Source: Natrarchaeobius chitinivorans | Lineage (GTDB): Archaea > Halobacteriota > Halobacteria > Halobacteriales > Natrialbaceae | Assembly: GCF_003841505.1 (NCBI RefSeq) | Contig: NZ_REGA01000001.1 | Coordinates: forward strand, 62,001 to 126,000 | Reading direction: 5' to 3' | Length of the DNA stretch: 64,000 nt | Shown here: positions 1 to 8,976 of the stretch, one piece after another | Layout of the letters: each line of letters starts with the position of its first letter | Numbering within the stretch: the stretch's first letter is position 1 | Program-made: the position numbers and the translations under genes | The notes under the pieces: model-generated | What the model was told of the DNA's origin: nothing | Databases searched by the model: none | Seen by the model: the letters and a program-made list of their open reading frames with translations, nothing else

Positions 1-1
1 G

Positions 2-874
2 GTCTCGAGCAGTCCGGCGGTCGTCGACGAAACGGTGTACGTCGGCAGCGAGGACGGCTCAGTCTACGCGCTGTCGGCCGACGACGGCGAGCACCAGTGG
101 GAGTTCGAAACGGATGGAATGGTCTCCGGGAGCCCGACCGTCGTCGACGACGTTGTCTACGTCGGGAGCACCGACAACAACCTCTACGCGCTGTCGGTCG
201 ACGACGGCGAGCACCAGTGGGAGTTCGAGATCGAGGATTCGGTACGCCACGGGTTCGAGACCGAGGGGTCGATACAGCGCGCACCCGCGGTCGACGACGG
301 CACGGTCTACGTCGGCAGCGGCGACCAGTCGCTGTACGCGGTCGACGCCGATTCCGGCGAGCAACAGTGGGAGTTCGAGACCGACGACTGGATCCAGAGC
401 AGACCGACGGTCGCGGACGGAGTCGTCTACGTCGGGAGTAACGACGACCACGTCTACTCGATCGACGCGGAGTCCGGCGAGGCCCGCTGGACGTTCCTGA
501 CGGAGGGATCGGTAACCGCGAGTCCGGCGGTCATCGGGAACGTCGTCTACGTCGGCAGCTTCGACAACAGTATGTACGCGCTCTCGAGCGAGGTCGCAGA
601 ACCCGACGACGGTGACGACGAACCGGGAGATCCGGAGACGTTTTACTGGTCCACGAGCGGTTTCCAGCAGATTCGATCCAGCGCGGCCGCCGTCGGCGAT
701 ACGCTCTACGTCGGCAACGAGGACACCTACGTCTACGCACTCTCGGCGGAAGACGGGGAGACCAGGTGGCGGTTCTCGACCGACGGCGGGATCCCGAGTT
801 CCCCAGCGGTCGTCGACGGCGTCGTCTACGTCGGCAGCAGGGACGGAAACGTCTACGCGCTCGAGGAGGCCTAA
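2..874 (+). CDS. PQQ-type beta-propeller repeat protein, 5' end outside window
   Basis: The open frame enters from the left edge (reading from base 2), so only the C-terminal 290 residues or so are visible. It consists of about seven copies of a roughly 40-residue repeat with the signature VVYVGS..N.YAL..DDGE..W.F, typical of PQQ-like (BamB/YncE-type) WD40-like beta-propellers. A short acidic linker (about residues 200-212 of the visible part) interrupts the repeats, which then resume to the stop. Haloarchaeal members are usually secreted Tat substrates or lipoproteins, but the N-terminus that would show this is missing. Neighbouring repeats are nearly identical at DNA level, for example around 70-110 and 190-230, indicating recent repeat duplication. 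The substrate is unknown; a scaffold or binding role is more likely than enzymatic quinoprotein activity, because no dehydrogenase residues are seen. Confidence 0.85.
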   Translation, partial: VSSSPAVVDETVYVGSEDGSVYALSADDGEHQWEFETDGMVSGSPTVVDDVVYVGSTDNNLYALSVDDGEHQWEFEIEDSVRHGFETEGSIQRAPAVDDGTVYVGSGDQSLYAVDADSGEQQWEFETDDWIQSRPTVADGVVYVGSNDDHVYSIDAESGEARWTFLTEGSVTASPAVIGNVVYVGSFDNSMYALSSEVAEPDDGDDEPGDPETFYWSTSGFQQIRSSAAAVGDTLYVGNEDTYVYALSAEDGETRWRFSTDGGIPSSPAVVDGVVYVGSRDGNVYALEEA

Positions 875-1455
875 CGCGGTCCGTCGTTCGGAATTATTGT
901 CAGCCCGTTTTAAACGGTAAAAGAGCCTGCAGCGGCAGCTTCTGTCGTACGAACGGGTCCGAAGCGAACAGCCAGTATCGGGTCGGCCGCTCGCGGGGTT
1001 TCCGGGTCAGGCTGGTGGTCTCGAGTTGACCCACGGACCGTCTCGAACGCCACCCAACCATTCATTCATAGAACACCAGTAATTATATTATAATACAGAG
1101 TTATTGTTACGATGGGAACCGCTCGCCCCAGAAATGAGGACGCGGGGGCATGCGTATCGAAATGCCCCGGGTGTTACAGGCACCCGAGGCGAGTGGCTGC
1201 CCAAACGATCTCACGTTCGGTTGCCATGCTTTCGTTACCGCTACCGAGACAAAAAGGTCTCGCACGACAGGGAGGTATCGTTCCCGATCAGTTCCACATC
1301 CCGAATAGCGACTACTCCATCGGAAACCTCGAGGACCGACGCCGCAGTACTCGCCAGCTTCGGCGGCGTTCGCCGCGGTGTCGACGTCGTTGCCGATGGC
1401 GATGCTCACCCTCCCAGGACTCGAGTCGATCGATCGGCCCCTCGAGGCCGCGCCG
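875..1455. other. Intergenic stretch with AT-rich island, no convincing gene
   Basis: No frame in these 580 bases reads like a haloarchaeal protein; the frames present are Arg- or Ser-rich shadows. An AT-rich run at about 1078-1106 (TAATTATATTATAATACAG) looks like a strong TATA region, but the first believable gene to its right starts 350 bases further on. It may drive a long leader or an unrecognised RNA. Confidence 0.4.
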
Positions 1456-1683
1456 ATGAGTTCCGGACGCGAGGCCGCCGACGCGGGAAGCACCGACAGA
1501 CTCGAGTGCGTCTGCGATCGCTGTGGCGATCCGGTTCGGGCGGATCGAGTGATCCGCATCTCGAGTGAACCCTGCCCCGAACTCGACGGACGCTATGCGG
1601 CCGTCACGAAGCCGTTCTGTCCCGACTGCGTCGCCGGTATCGGACTCCTCGAGTTCCATACGAACCCCCGAACGGGCGCGTAG
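1456..1683 (+). CDS. Small zinc-ribbon-like protein
   Basis: A 75-residue protein starting MSSGREAADAG. Two Cys pairs, CDRC near residues 20-23 and CPDC near residue 57, have the spacing of a small treble-clef or zinc-ribbon metal site. Haloarchaeal genomes carry many such single-domain zinc proteins, often transcription or RNA-associated, but no specific function can be assigned. An ATG 78 bases upstream is in frame, but that extension is not acidic and lacks conserved character, so the inner ATG is preferred. It is isolated, converging on the universal stress protein gene. Confidence 0.6.
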   Translation: MSSGREAADAGSTDRLECVCDRCGDPVRADRVIRISSEPCPELDGRYAAVTKPFCPDCVAGIGLLEFHTNPRTGA

Positions 1684-1746
1684 AGAGAATCGAGACGGCG
1701 ATCGCTCGAGCGAGTCCAATCCCCAGTCGGGATGTCCGGGCGCGCT

Positions 1747-2535
1747 TCAACCGGTGATCGTAACCGGTCGGTCGGCGGAGGTGACGATTTCCTGGGAGAT
1801 ACTCCCGAGAACGACTTTCTGGACGGCCGATCGCTTCCGACCACCCATGACGATGTCGTTGACGTTCAGGTCCGTCGCGTGAGTGAGGATTTGCTCCGAG
1901 ACGTTGCCGCTGGCGGTGACGCGTTCGACGGGGACGCCCGCCTCCGCGAGTGTATCCGCGGCGGTCACTGCTGCGTCGAAGTCGGAGAATCCGCGCGTCG
2001 TGTGTTCTGATTCGACGTGGAGAATCGTGGCCGCGATAGCGTCCGGCGCGGTGGGGAGGGTGGCGACGTAGTTCGCCTGGCGTCGCGCTCGCTGTTCGTC
2101 GGCGTCGACCGGAACCAGCACCTGATACGTCTCACCAGCGGGACTATCGGTACTTCCGGTGATCGTCACCGGCCGATCGGCCGAGAGAACCACGTCCTGA
2201 ACGATACTCCCGATGACGGCCATGGTGACCCCCGAGTGCTTTCGCCCGCCCATGACGATTTCGTGGATCTCTCGCTCGTCTGCCACCTCGACGATCCGTT
2301 GGGAGACCTTTCCCTGTTCGAGGGCACGGGTCACCGGAACCCCTTCGGCCTCGAGGTGTTCGACCGCCTCAACCGCCGCATCGTTCTCCGAGAATCTCCG
2401 TTGACGCCATTCCGGCGTCACGTGGAGGACGGTCGCTTCGATATCTGCTCCGGAGTTGGCGACGCGAGCGACGTGTTTCGCCTGATGCAGCGCACGACCC
2501 AGGTCCGTATCGACCGGAACGAGTATCCTGTACAT
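1747..2535 (-). CDS. Universal stress protein, tandem UspA domains
   Basis: A 262-residue cytoplasmic protein made of two UspA domains. Each begins with a hydrophobic strand ending in LVPVD (residues about 4-8 and 139-143) and ends with the ATP-binding signature GGRK..(8-9 residues)..GSI followed by DRPVTITG. The duplicated architecture makes an intramolecular dimer, whereas single-domain Usps dimerise. The GG and GS motifs suggest the nucleotide-binding subclass. Family role: stress-responsive nucleotide binding, with partners generally unknown. The gene stands alone; about 270 bases separate it from the aconitase gene. Confidence 0.92.
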   Translation of the reverse strand: MYRILVPVDTDLGRALHQAKHVARVANSGADIEATVLHVTPEWRQRRFSENDAAVEAVEHLEAEGVPVTRALEQGKVSQRIVEVADEREIHEIVMGGRKHSGVTMAVIGSIVQDVVLSADRPVTITGSTDSPAGETYQVLVPVDADEQRARRQANYVATLPTAPDAIAATILHVESEHTTRGFSDFDAAVTAADTLAEAGVPVERVTASGNVSEQILTHATDLNVNDIVMGGRKRSAVQKVVLGSISQEIVTSADRPVTITG

Positions 2536-2805
2536 CCTGCCCTAGCTATTTGTGAACAATTGGTATAGTTTTGCAGGTGCTTCGTGGGAGACGACGGCCG
2601 GTACCGATAGCGCTCACTCCGATATGGACCGGATACACGGCGGCCGGTTGACTTCCGATTCGTCGTGACCGACTTCCTTCGATCGGACAAACGCCGTCAC
2701 GGCCGACAGTGTGGTACCTCCCAGCCGTGAGCCGTGTGTGTCCCCTCGAGGAAACGTTTCGCACCGACGAGGTCAGCGGGATAACCCGCGAGCGACCCAG
2801 AGCGC

Positions 2806-5562
2806 TCAGTTCAGTTCGGAGGTGAGCAGCCGACGGAGTACGAGGTGGAGGACGCCGCCGTTTTCGACGTACTCGACCGCCGCGGGCGTGTCGACCTGTG
2901 CGATCACGTCGAACTCGGTCGTCTCGCCGTCTTCGCGTTCGGCCGTGACGGTCAGTTCGGCGTTGGGCTCGAGGCCGTCCTCGAGGCCCTCGATGGTGTA
3001 GTGTTCGGAGCCGTCGAGGCCGAGTTCCTCCCAGCCCTCGCCCTCGGCGAACTGGAGCGGAAGGACGCCCATGCCGATGAGGTTGTCGCGATAGATGCGC
3101 TCGTAGCTCTTGCCGATGGTCGCGCGGATGCCGAGCAGATCGGTCCCCTTGGCCGCCCAGTCGCGACTCGAGCCGGTGCCGAGTTCGTCGCCGGCCATGA
3201 CGACCAGCGGCGTTCCCTCCTCGCGGTAGCGTTCGGAGGCCTCGAAGACGGTAGTCTCCTCGTCCGTGGGGTGGTGGACGGTGTAGCCGCCCTGCTTGCC
3301 GTCGAGCATCTGATTTTCGATGCGGACGTTCGCGAAGGTGCCCCGCATCATCACCTCGTGGTTACCCCGTCGCGAGCCGTAGGTGTTGAACTCGTAGGGT
3401 TCGACGCCGCGTTCTTTCAGCCACTGTCCGGCGGGCAGGTCCTCGCCGAACGGACCGGCCGGGCTGATGTGGTCGGTCGTGACGGTGTCGCCCAGGGTCA
3501 ACAGGGCGCGCGCGTCGTCGACGTTCTCGACGCCGGGTTTTTCGAGCGGGAAGTCCGTGAAAAACGGCGGCTCGCGGATGTACGTCGACTCGGAGTCCCA
3601 GTCGTAGACGTCGCCCGACGGTGCGTCGAGGGACTCCCAGCGTTCGTCGCCCTCGAAGACGCTCGCGTACTTCTCCTCGAACATCTCGGGCGAGACGCTC
3701 TCGTGGATCGTCTCGCGGACCTCCTCGGCGTCCGGCCAGACGTCCTCGAGGTAGACCGGCTCACCGTCGTCGTCCGTTCCAAGCGGCTCGTTCTCGAGGT
3801 CGACGTCCATCTTGCCGGCGAGGCCGTAGGCGACGACCAGCGGCGGGCTCGCGAGGTAGTTGGCGGTGATCTTCGGGTGGATCCGCGCTTCGAAGTTGCG
3901 GTTGCCCGAGAGCACGCTGGTCGTCCAGAGGTCGTGCTCGTCGATGGCCGCCTCGATCGGTTCGGCGAGCGGACCCGTGTTACCGATGCAGGTCGTACAG
4001 CCGTAGCCGACGACGTGGTAGCCAAGCTCCTCTAGGTCCTCGAGCAGTCCCGAGGCCTCGAGGTACTCCGTGACGACGCGGCTGCCGGGGGCGAGGCTCG
4101 TCTTGACGTATTCGGGCACCTCGAGTCCCTTCTCTGCGGCGTTGCGCGCGAGCAGCCCCGCGGCGACCATCACCGACGGGTTCGACGTGTTCGTACAGCT
4201 CGTGATCGCGCTGACGAGGACGCTGCCGTGGCCGATCTCGACCTCGGTGCCGTCCTCGAGTTCGACGGGAACCTTCTCGTCGAGGTCGAGTCCCCTGTCG
4301 GCGACGAGCGCTCCGTCGCCCGCGTCGACGTCCGAACCGGCCGCAGTTCCGTCGCCGTCGACGACGCCCTGCTCCTCTAACAGCGCCGGGAAGTGTTCGT
4401 CCAGGTCGCCCATCGGGATGCGCGAGTGGGGCTTCTTGTGACCGGCGAGGCTGGCCTCGACGTCGCCGAGGTCGAACTCGACGACATCGGTGTACTCGGG
4501 TTCCTGCTCGCCGAACAGGCCCTGGGCCTCGAGGTACTCGCGGACCAGTTCGATGTGGTCCGGTTCGCGGCCGGTCAACTCGAGGTACTCGAGGGTCTTC
4601 TCGTCGACGGGGAACATGCTGATCGTCGATCCCTGTTCGGGAGCCATGTTCGAGATGGTGGCTCGGTCGGCGACCGAGAGCTTCGAGACGCCGGGGCCGA
4701 AGAACTCGACGAACTTGTCGACGACGCCGACCTCGCGGAGGCGCTCGGTGATGTGGAGCACGAGGTCGGTCGCGGTCACGCCCTCGGGGAGGTCGCCGGT
4801 CAGCCTGACGCCGACGACTTCGGGCAGCGACATGGTGATCGGCTGGCCGAGCAGCGCCGCTTCGGCCTCGATGCCGCCGACGCCCCAGCCGACGACGCCG
4901 ATGCCGCCGATCATCGGGGTGTGGCTGTCCGTGCCGACGAGCGTGTCCGGAAGCAGCCACTGCTCGCCGTCGACCTCGCGGTCGTGGACGACCCGTCCCA
5001 GGTGTTCGAGGTTGACCTGGTGGACGATCCCCGTCCCCGGCGGGACGACGTTGAACTCGTCGAACGCCTGCTGGGCCCACTTGATCGCGCGGTAGCGCTC
5101 CTCGTTTCGCTCGTACTCGAGTTCGACGTTCTGTTCGTAGGCGTCGTCGCTGCCGAAGTGGTCGACCTGCACGCTGTGGTCGATCACGAGGTCACACGGC
5201 ACCTCGGGTTCGACGGCCGACGGATCGACGCCCTTTCGCTCGGCGGCCGACCGGAGCGCCGCCAGGTCGACGACCGCGGGAACGCCGGTCAGATCCTGCA
5301 AGACGACCCGCGAGACGGTAAAGGGAACTTCGACGTCGGGAACGTCCGGCTCCCAGGACGCGGCGTTTCGGACGTCCTCGGCGTCGATCATCTCGCCGTC
5401 GGCGTTTCGCAACACCGACTCGAGGAGAATCCGAATGCTCACCGGGAGCGAGTCGAGATCACAGAGTCCCCGTTCCTCGAGCACCGTAAGATCCGCCATC
5501 CGATACGATTCGCCGTCGTGTTCGAACTCCCGGATCGCCTCCGAGAACTCATCGGTTACCAT
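2806..5562 (-). CDS. acnA: Aconitate hydratase (AcnA/IRP1 type)
   Basis: A 918-residue aconitase interconverting citrate and isocitrate in the TCA cycle, in the cytoplasm. The three 4Fe-4S ligands are visible: Cys in SAITSCTNTS near residue 454, and the pair in GCTTCIGN near residues 520-523. Substrate-loop motifs such as DSHTPMIGG (about residue 215) and the C-terminal swivel-domain motif GSSRDWAAKG are intact. Length is slightly above the usual 890-900 because of an acidic Gly/Asp insertion (about residues 405-425, VVDGDGTAAGSDVDAGDG), a common haloarchaeal surface adaptation. The start MVTDEFSEAIREF fits the family. A 17-bp inverted repeat lies 83-99 bases upstream of the start. Confidence 0.97.
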   Translation of the reverse strand: MVTDEFSEAIREFEHDGESYRMADLTVLEERGLCDLDSLPVSIRILLESVLRNADGEMIDAEDVRNAASWEPDVPDVEVPFTVSRVVLQDLTGVPAVVDLAALRSAAERKGVDPSAVEPEVPCDLVIDHSVQVDHFGSDDAYEQNVELEYERNEERYRAIKWAQQAFDEFNVVPPGTGIVHQVNLEHLGRVVHDREVDGEQWLLPDTLVGTDSHTPMIGGIGVVGWGVGGIEAEAALLGQPITMSLPEVVGVRLTGDLPEGVTATDLVLHITERLREVGVVDKFVEFFGPGVSKLSVADRATISNMAPEQGSTISMFPVDEKTLEYLELTGREPDHIELVREYLEAQGLFGEQEPEYTDVVEFDLGDVEASLAGHKKPHSRIPMGDLDEHFPALLEEQGVVDGDGTAAGSDVDAGDGALVADRGLDLDEKVPVELEDGTEVEIGHGSVLVSAITSCTNTSNPSVMVAAGLLARNAAEKGLEVPEYVKTSLAPGSRVVTEYLEASGLLEDLEELGYHVVGYGCTTCIGNTGPLAEPIEAAIDEHDLWTTSVLSGNRNFEARIHPKITANYLASPPLVVAYGLAGKMDVDLENEPLGTDDDGEPVYLEDVWPDAEEVRETIHESVSPEMFEEKYASVFEGDERWESLDAPSGDVYDWDSESTYIREPPFFTDFPLEKPGVENVDDARALLTLGDTVTTDHISPAGPFGEDLPAGQWLKERGVEPYEFNTYGSRRGNHEVMMRGTFANVRIENQMLDGKQGGYTVHHPTDEETTVFEASERYREEGTPLVVMAGDELGTGSSRDWAAKGTDLLGIRATIGKSYERIYRDNLIGMGVLPLQFAEGEGWEELGLDGSEHYTIEGLEDGLEPNAELTVTAEREDGETTEFDVIAQVDTPAAVEYVENGGVLHLVLRRLLTSELN

Positions 5563-5644
5563 ACGGCGAGTTAGAAGTCACACCATTTGAATGCCTCGAG
5601 ATTCCGCCGTAGCGTCCCACGTACCTCCCGCATTTGGCGGGTTC

Positions 5645-5661
5645 GGTAGATAGTATCTACC
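5645..5661. promoter_or_regulatory. 17-bp perfect dyad between folA and acnA
   Basis: GGTAGATAGTATCTACC has 7-base arms around a 3-base centre. It lies past the folA stop and 83 bases upstream of the acnA start, on the transcribed path of both minus-strand genes. It could be an operator for acnA or part of the folA terminator; no T-run follows, so an operator is somewhat favoured. Confidence 0.4.
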
Positions 5662-5759
5662 GCGGTATCGTCTCGAGCAGGCGAAACCGCCACTCCCGTC
5701 TCAGGAGTGAGGACTCCCCTCGGCCGACAGCACGGCGGCAGGTGTGACTCCCTCGAGGG

Positions 5760-6317
5760 TTACGCCCGCCGGTCGTACTCGACGAACGCGAACCCGTCTC
5801 GCTCGTCTCGAGAGACCTCGCGCCACCCCTCGCGGTCCCAGTCCGGAAACGACGTGTCGCCGTCTGGATCGACGTGTACTTCGGTGACGATCAGTCGATC
5901 GAGAGCGGGCAAGAACTGTTCGTAGATGGTCGCTCCGCCGGCGACGAAGATCCGATCCACGTCGTCGTGGCGCGCTCGAGCGGCGCGGTCTGCTGCGTCG
6001 AGAGCTTCGGCAAGCCCGTTCGCGACCGCGGCGTTTTCCGGGGTCTCGAGGTCCCGTGAGGTCAGGACGATCGTCGTCCGTCCGGGAAGCGGTTCTCCGA
6101 GCGCCTCGAGAATGCCCTCGTAGGTCACTCGCCCCATGACGACCGGATGGTCCATCGTCGTCTCCTTGAAGTGAGCCAGATCCTCTGGGAGGTGCCAGGG
6201 CATCTCGCCGTCGTCCCCGATGGTCCCGTCGTCGGCGACGGCGACGATCCCGACGAGTTCCCGGTCGGTCTCGAGGGCCGCGTCCGGGTCCGGGCGGTTC
6301 GTCGACCGGTCCGTCAT
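5760..6317 (-). CDS. folA: Dihydrofolate reductase
   Basis: A 185-residue DHFR that reduces dihydrofolate to tetrahydrofolate with NADPH, recycling the cofactor oxidised by thymidylate synthase. Visible motifs: IVAVADDGTIG near residues 25-35, MPWHLPEDLAHFK with the conserved Trp and Asp/Glu region, VVMGRVTYEGI for NADPH phosphate contacts, and GGATIYEQFLP. An Arg replaces the more usual Lys in MGRxT, as in many archaeal DHFRs. Its ATG overlaps the thyA stop by four bases (ATGA), so the two are translationally coupled. The N-terminal 20 residues are polar and extend beyond bacterial DHFRs; a start slightly further downstream is not ruled out. Confidence 0.95.
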   Translation of the reverse strand: MTDRSTNRPDPDAALETDRELVGIVAVADDGTIGDDGEMPWHLPEDLAHFKETTMDHPVVMGRVTYEGILEALGEPLPGRTTIVLTSRDLETPENAAVANGLAEALDAADRAARARHDDVDRIFVAGGATIYEQFLPALDRLIVTEVHVDPDGDTSFPDWDREGWREVSRDERDGFAFVEYDRRA

Positions 6318-7330
6318 TCGGCCACCGAGAACGAGATTCCCTCGTGAGACTGGTACTCCCGCAGCCTGACGTCGTTCGCGGTCAGTTCGTCGATCGAAAC
6401 GTCGGCTACCTCGAGCGTCGGCCGCTCGAGCGGGTCCCGAGAGAGCTGTTCGAGCAGCCCGGGGACGTGATCGAGCCGTTCGTCGCCGTCGGCCTCTGCG
6501 GGCGCTTCGGCCTCGAGCCACTCTCGGACGTCCAGGTACTCCGAGGGGTCGTCGACCGCCGCCAGCCGGGACTGAAGCGACTCGAGGTTGTCGGCGTACC
6601 ACTCGCCGCGGTCGCCCCGCCCGCAGTAGACGTGCGCGTCGACGACCGTGTGGGCGAACGTTCCGGGAACCAGGTCGGTCTGTTGGGCGACGACTTTCGT
6701 CAAAAGCGCGTACGCGGCGATGTTGAACGGGATCCCGAGTGCGATGTCGCCCGAGCGCTGGGTGAGGTGACAGTTGAGTCGATCGCCCTGAACGTTGAAG
6801 ACGAACGAGTAGTGACACGGTGGCAGCGTCGAGACGGCCGCGTTCGCGGGGTGCCAGGCGTTGACGACGAGTCGCCGCGAGGTCGGCGAATCCGACAGCG
6901 TGTCGATCACGTACTGGAGTTGATCGAACGTGCGCCGGCCGTCGGCCTCTTCGGTGACCCACCGCCCGCTTTCGTCGGGCCAGGATTCGCCCTCGAGTTG
7001 CGAATCGCCCTGTGGAATCGGGTACCGTCGCCAGAACCGACCGTACGCGGTGTCGAGCCGTCCCTCGTCGTCGGCCCACGCGTCCCAGATCTTCGTCTCC
7101 TCCTGGAGGTTCCGAACGTGTTCTTCCCCGGAGAGGTACCAGCAGACCTCGTGGATCATCGAGTTCCAGCGGTAGCCGTCCATCTTCTTCGTCGTGAGCA
7201 GCGGATACCCCTCCGCGAGGTCGACCTCGTAGTGTTCGCTGAACGACGAAATCGTGTCGACGCCGGTCCGATTGGGTTTGTAGGTGCCCCCAGAGAGTGC
7301 GCTATCGACGAGCTCGAGATACTGTTGCAT
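6314..7330 (-). CDS. thyA: Thymidylate synthase (ThyA type)
   Basis: A 338-residue enzyme that methylates dUMP to dTMP with methylene-tetrahydrofolate, producing dihydrofolate for the downstream folA product. The nucleophilic Cys sits in LPPCHYSF (about residue 168), followed by LNCHLTQRSGDIALGIPFN, which carries the dUMP- and folate-binding residues, and by the conserved HVYCGRGDRG segment. Length exceeds E. coli ThyA (264) because of acidic insertions, mainly near residues 95-130 and the central DGDERLDHV region. First gene of the thyA-folA pair; the start MQQYLELVDSALSGG matches the family N-terminus exactly. Confidence 0.97.
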   Translation of the reverse strand: MQQYLELVDSALSGGTYKPNRTGVDTISSFSEHYEVDLAEGYPLLTTKKMDGYRWNSMIHEVCWYLSGEEHVRNLQEETKIWDAWADDEGRLDTAYGRFWRRYPIPQGDSQLEGESWPDESGRWVTEEADGRRTFDQLQYVIDTLSDSPTSRRLVVNAWHPANAAVSTLPPCHYSFVFNVQGDRLNCHLTQRSGDIALGIPFNIAAYALLTKVVAQQTDLVPGTFAHTVVDAHVYCGRGDRGEWYADNLESLQSRLAAVDDPSEYLDVREWLEAEAPAEADGDERLDHVPGLLEQLSRDPLERPTLEVADVSIDELTANDVRLREYQSHEGISFSVAE

Positions 7331-7392
7331 TGGCGCGCTATTCGAAGTCCCGAACTAAAATATTGCCCCTCGCAATCGTTCGGTCCGGGCGT

Positions 7393-7502
7393 ATACTGTC
7401 GGACAGAACTATTCGACGATCGGTCGCACCCCTGCGACCGTCACCGATGGCGACGGCCGCGAATTCGCGACCGCCTTCTCACTGACTTCTGTCCGACAGT
7501 AT
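7393..7502. repeat. 110-bp element with perfect 16-bp terminal inverted repeats
   Basis: ATACTGTCGGACAGAA at 7393-7408 is the exact reverse complement of the bases at 7487-7502. The interior holds a hairpin (CGGTCGCA and TGCGACCG around four bases, near 7421-7440) and a second GC-rich dyad around GAATTC. Each arm is itself a pseudo-palindrome CTGTCSGACAG. It lies between divergent thyA and purD. It may be a MITE-like insertion or a pair of operator half-sites. Confidence 0.6.
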
Positions 7503-7552
7503 CACCATCACGGGTATGCACGAATACGCATATCCGAAAGTCGAAAAAGGAC

Positions 7553-7560
7553 AACATTTA
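7553..7560 (+). promoter_or_regulatory. Putative TATA box of purD
   Basis: ACATTTAC-like AT-rich octamer centred about 30 bases before the purD ATG, consistent with a leaderless haloarchaeal transcript. Confidence 0.4.
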
Positions 7561-7586
7561 CACCAACGTGTGTTCGGTACTCAATT

Positions 7587-8879
7587 ATGAGAGAAATCGT
7601 ACTGCTGATCGGCGGTGGTGGACGCGAACACGCCATCGCGCGCACACTCGAGGACAGCGAGGCCGACCTCTATGCCTGTGCCGGGAACCGAAATCCCGGC
7701 ATCGCTCGAATCGCCGTCGGATTCGAATCCCTCGAGACGACCGATCCCGACGCGGTCGTCGAGTACGCCGAGGACGTCGGCGCGACGATCGCCGTCATCG
7801 GCCCCGAAGCACCCCTCGAGGCCGGCGTCGCGGACGCGCTCGAAGCGGCCGGCGTCTACGCGTTCGGGCCGAAAGAGACCGACGCACGGATCGAGACGGA
7901 CAAAGCGTTCCAGCGCCGGTTCATGGCCGAAAACGACGTCCCGGGCTGTCCGGACTTCGAGACGTTCGAGGATACCGAGGCAGCCTGCGAGTTCGTCGAC
8001 GAGTACGACGGCGACCTCGCGATCAAGCCCGCCGGACTCACCGGCGGAAAGGGCGTGAAAGTTATCGGCGATCAGGTCACTGCCGAGGAGGGCAAAGAGT
8101 ACATCCGCGAATCTGACTACGACCGGATCGTCTTAGAGGAGCGACTGATCGGCGAGGAGTTCACGATCCAAGCGTTCGTCGCCAACGGCGAGTTCGAGAC
8201 TGCGCCCGCAGTCCAGGACCACAAACGGGCCTACGAGGGCGACGAGGGGCCGAACACGGGCGGTATGGGGAGTTACTCCGACGCGACGAACGAGTTGCCG
8301 TTCATGACCAGCGAGGACTACGACGAGGCCGTCTCGATCATCGAGGCGACCGTCGACGCGCTCGAGGACTACCGGGGCATCCTCTACGGCCAGTTCATGC
8401 TTACGGCGGAAGGCCCCAGGGTCGTCGAGTTCAACGCCCGCTTTGGCGACCCCGAGGCGATGAATACGCTTCCCGTCCTCGAGACGGACTTCCTCGACGT
8501 CCTCGTCGCCGCCCGCGACGGCGAGGGGCCGCCTGAACTCGAGTTCGCCGATCAGGCCACCGTCTGCAAGTACGCCGTCCCCGAGGGGTATCCGACGGAT
8601 CCCGAAGCGGGAGCGAAGGTCCGGGTCGACGAAGAAAGCGCGGGTGACGCCTTGCTCTACTACGCCAGCGTCGACGAGCGCGACGACGGCATCTACACGA
8701 CGACCTCGCGCTCGTTCGCCGTCGTCGGTATCGCAGACTCGATCACCGAGGCCGAGGAAATCGCAGAGGACGCGCTCGCGGTCGCCGGCGACGACGGATT
8801 GCACATGCGCCACGACATCGGGAAACCGGATCTCGTCCAGCGGCGGATCGACCACGTCGAGGAACTGCGCGGGAACTGA
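7587..8879 (+). CDS. purD: Phosphoribosylamine-glycine ligase
   Basis: A 430-residue GAR synthetase, the second step of de novo purine synthesis: ATP-dependent coupling of glycine to 5-phosphoribosylamine. The N-terminal GGGGREHAIA motif (residues 8-17), the ATP-grasp core with KPAGLTGGKGVKVIGD (about residues 150-165), PNTGGMGSY and the metal-binding VEFNARFGDPEA are all present. Length and domain order match the family. Divergent from thyA-folA across an inverted-repeat element, which puts purine and thymidylate genes side by side, although separate promoters are implied. Confidence 0.97.
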   Translation: MREIVLLIGGGGREHAIARTLEDSEADLYACAGNRNPGIARIAVGFESLETTDPDAVVEYAEDVGATIAVIGPEAPLEAGVADALEAAGVYAFGPKETDARIETDKAFQRRFMAENDVPGCPDFETFEDTEAACEFVDEYDGDLAIKPAGLTGGKGVKVIGDQVTAEEGKEYIRESDYDRIVLEERLIGEEFTIQAFVANGEFETAPAVQDHKRAYEGDEGPNTGGMGSYSDATNELPFMTSEDYDEAVSIIEATVDALEDYRGILYGQFMLTAEGPRVVEFNARFGDPEAMNTLPVLETDFLDVLVAARDGEGPPELEFADQATVCKYAVPEGYPTDPEAGAKVRVDEESAGDALLYYASVDERDDGIYTTTSRSFAVVGIADSITEAEEIAEDALAVAGDDGLHMRHDIGKPDLVQRRIDHVEELRGN

Positions 8880-8976
8880 GGCGGTCTATCGTACCGGGTT
8901 ACCGGCGGGACTGCAGACGGGTCGCGGTCCCACCGACGAGGACGGGCAATGGTCCGTACGAACGGCCGAGTTCGCG

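Noticed and set aside
1107-1559. Minus-strand 150-residue frame in the gap before the zinc-ribbon gene
   Set aside because: Its composition is Arg/Ser-rich at both ends and it overlaps the better gene at 1456-1683; no motif seen.
2845-5574. Long plus-strand frames opposite acnA (396 and 393 residues)
   Set aside because: They are mirror-image shadows of a high-GC gene; the translation is rich in Val/Arg/Asp without motifs and the acnA frame is unambiguous.
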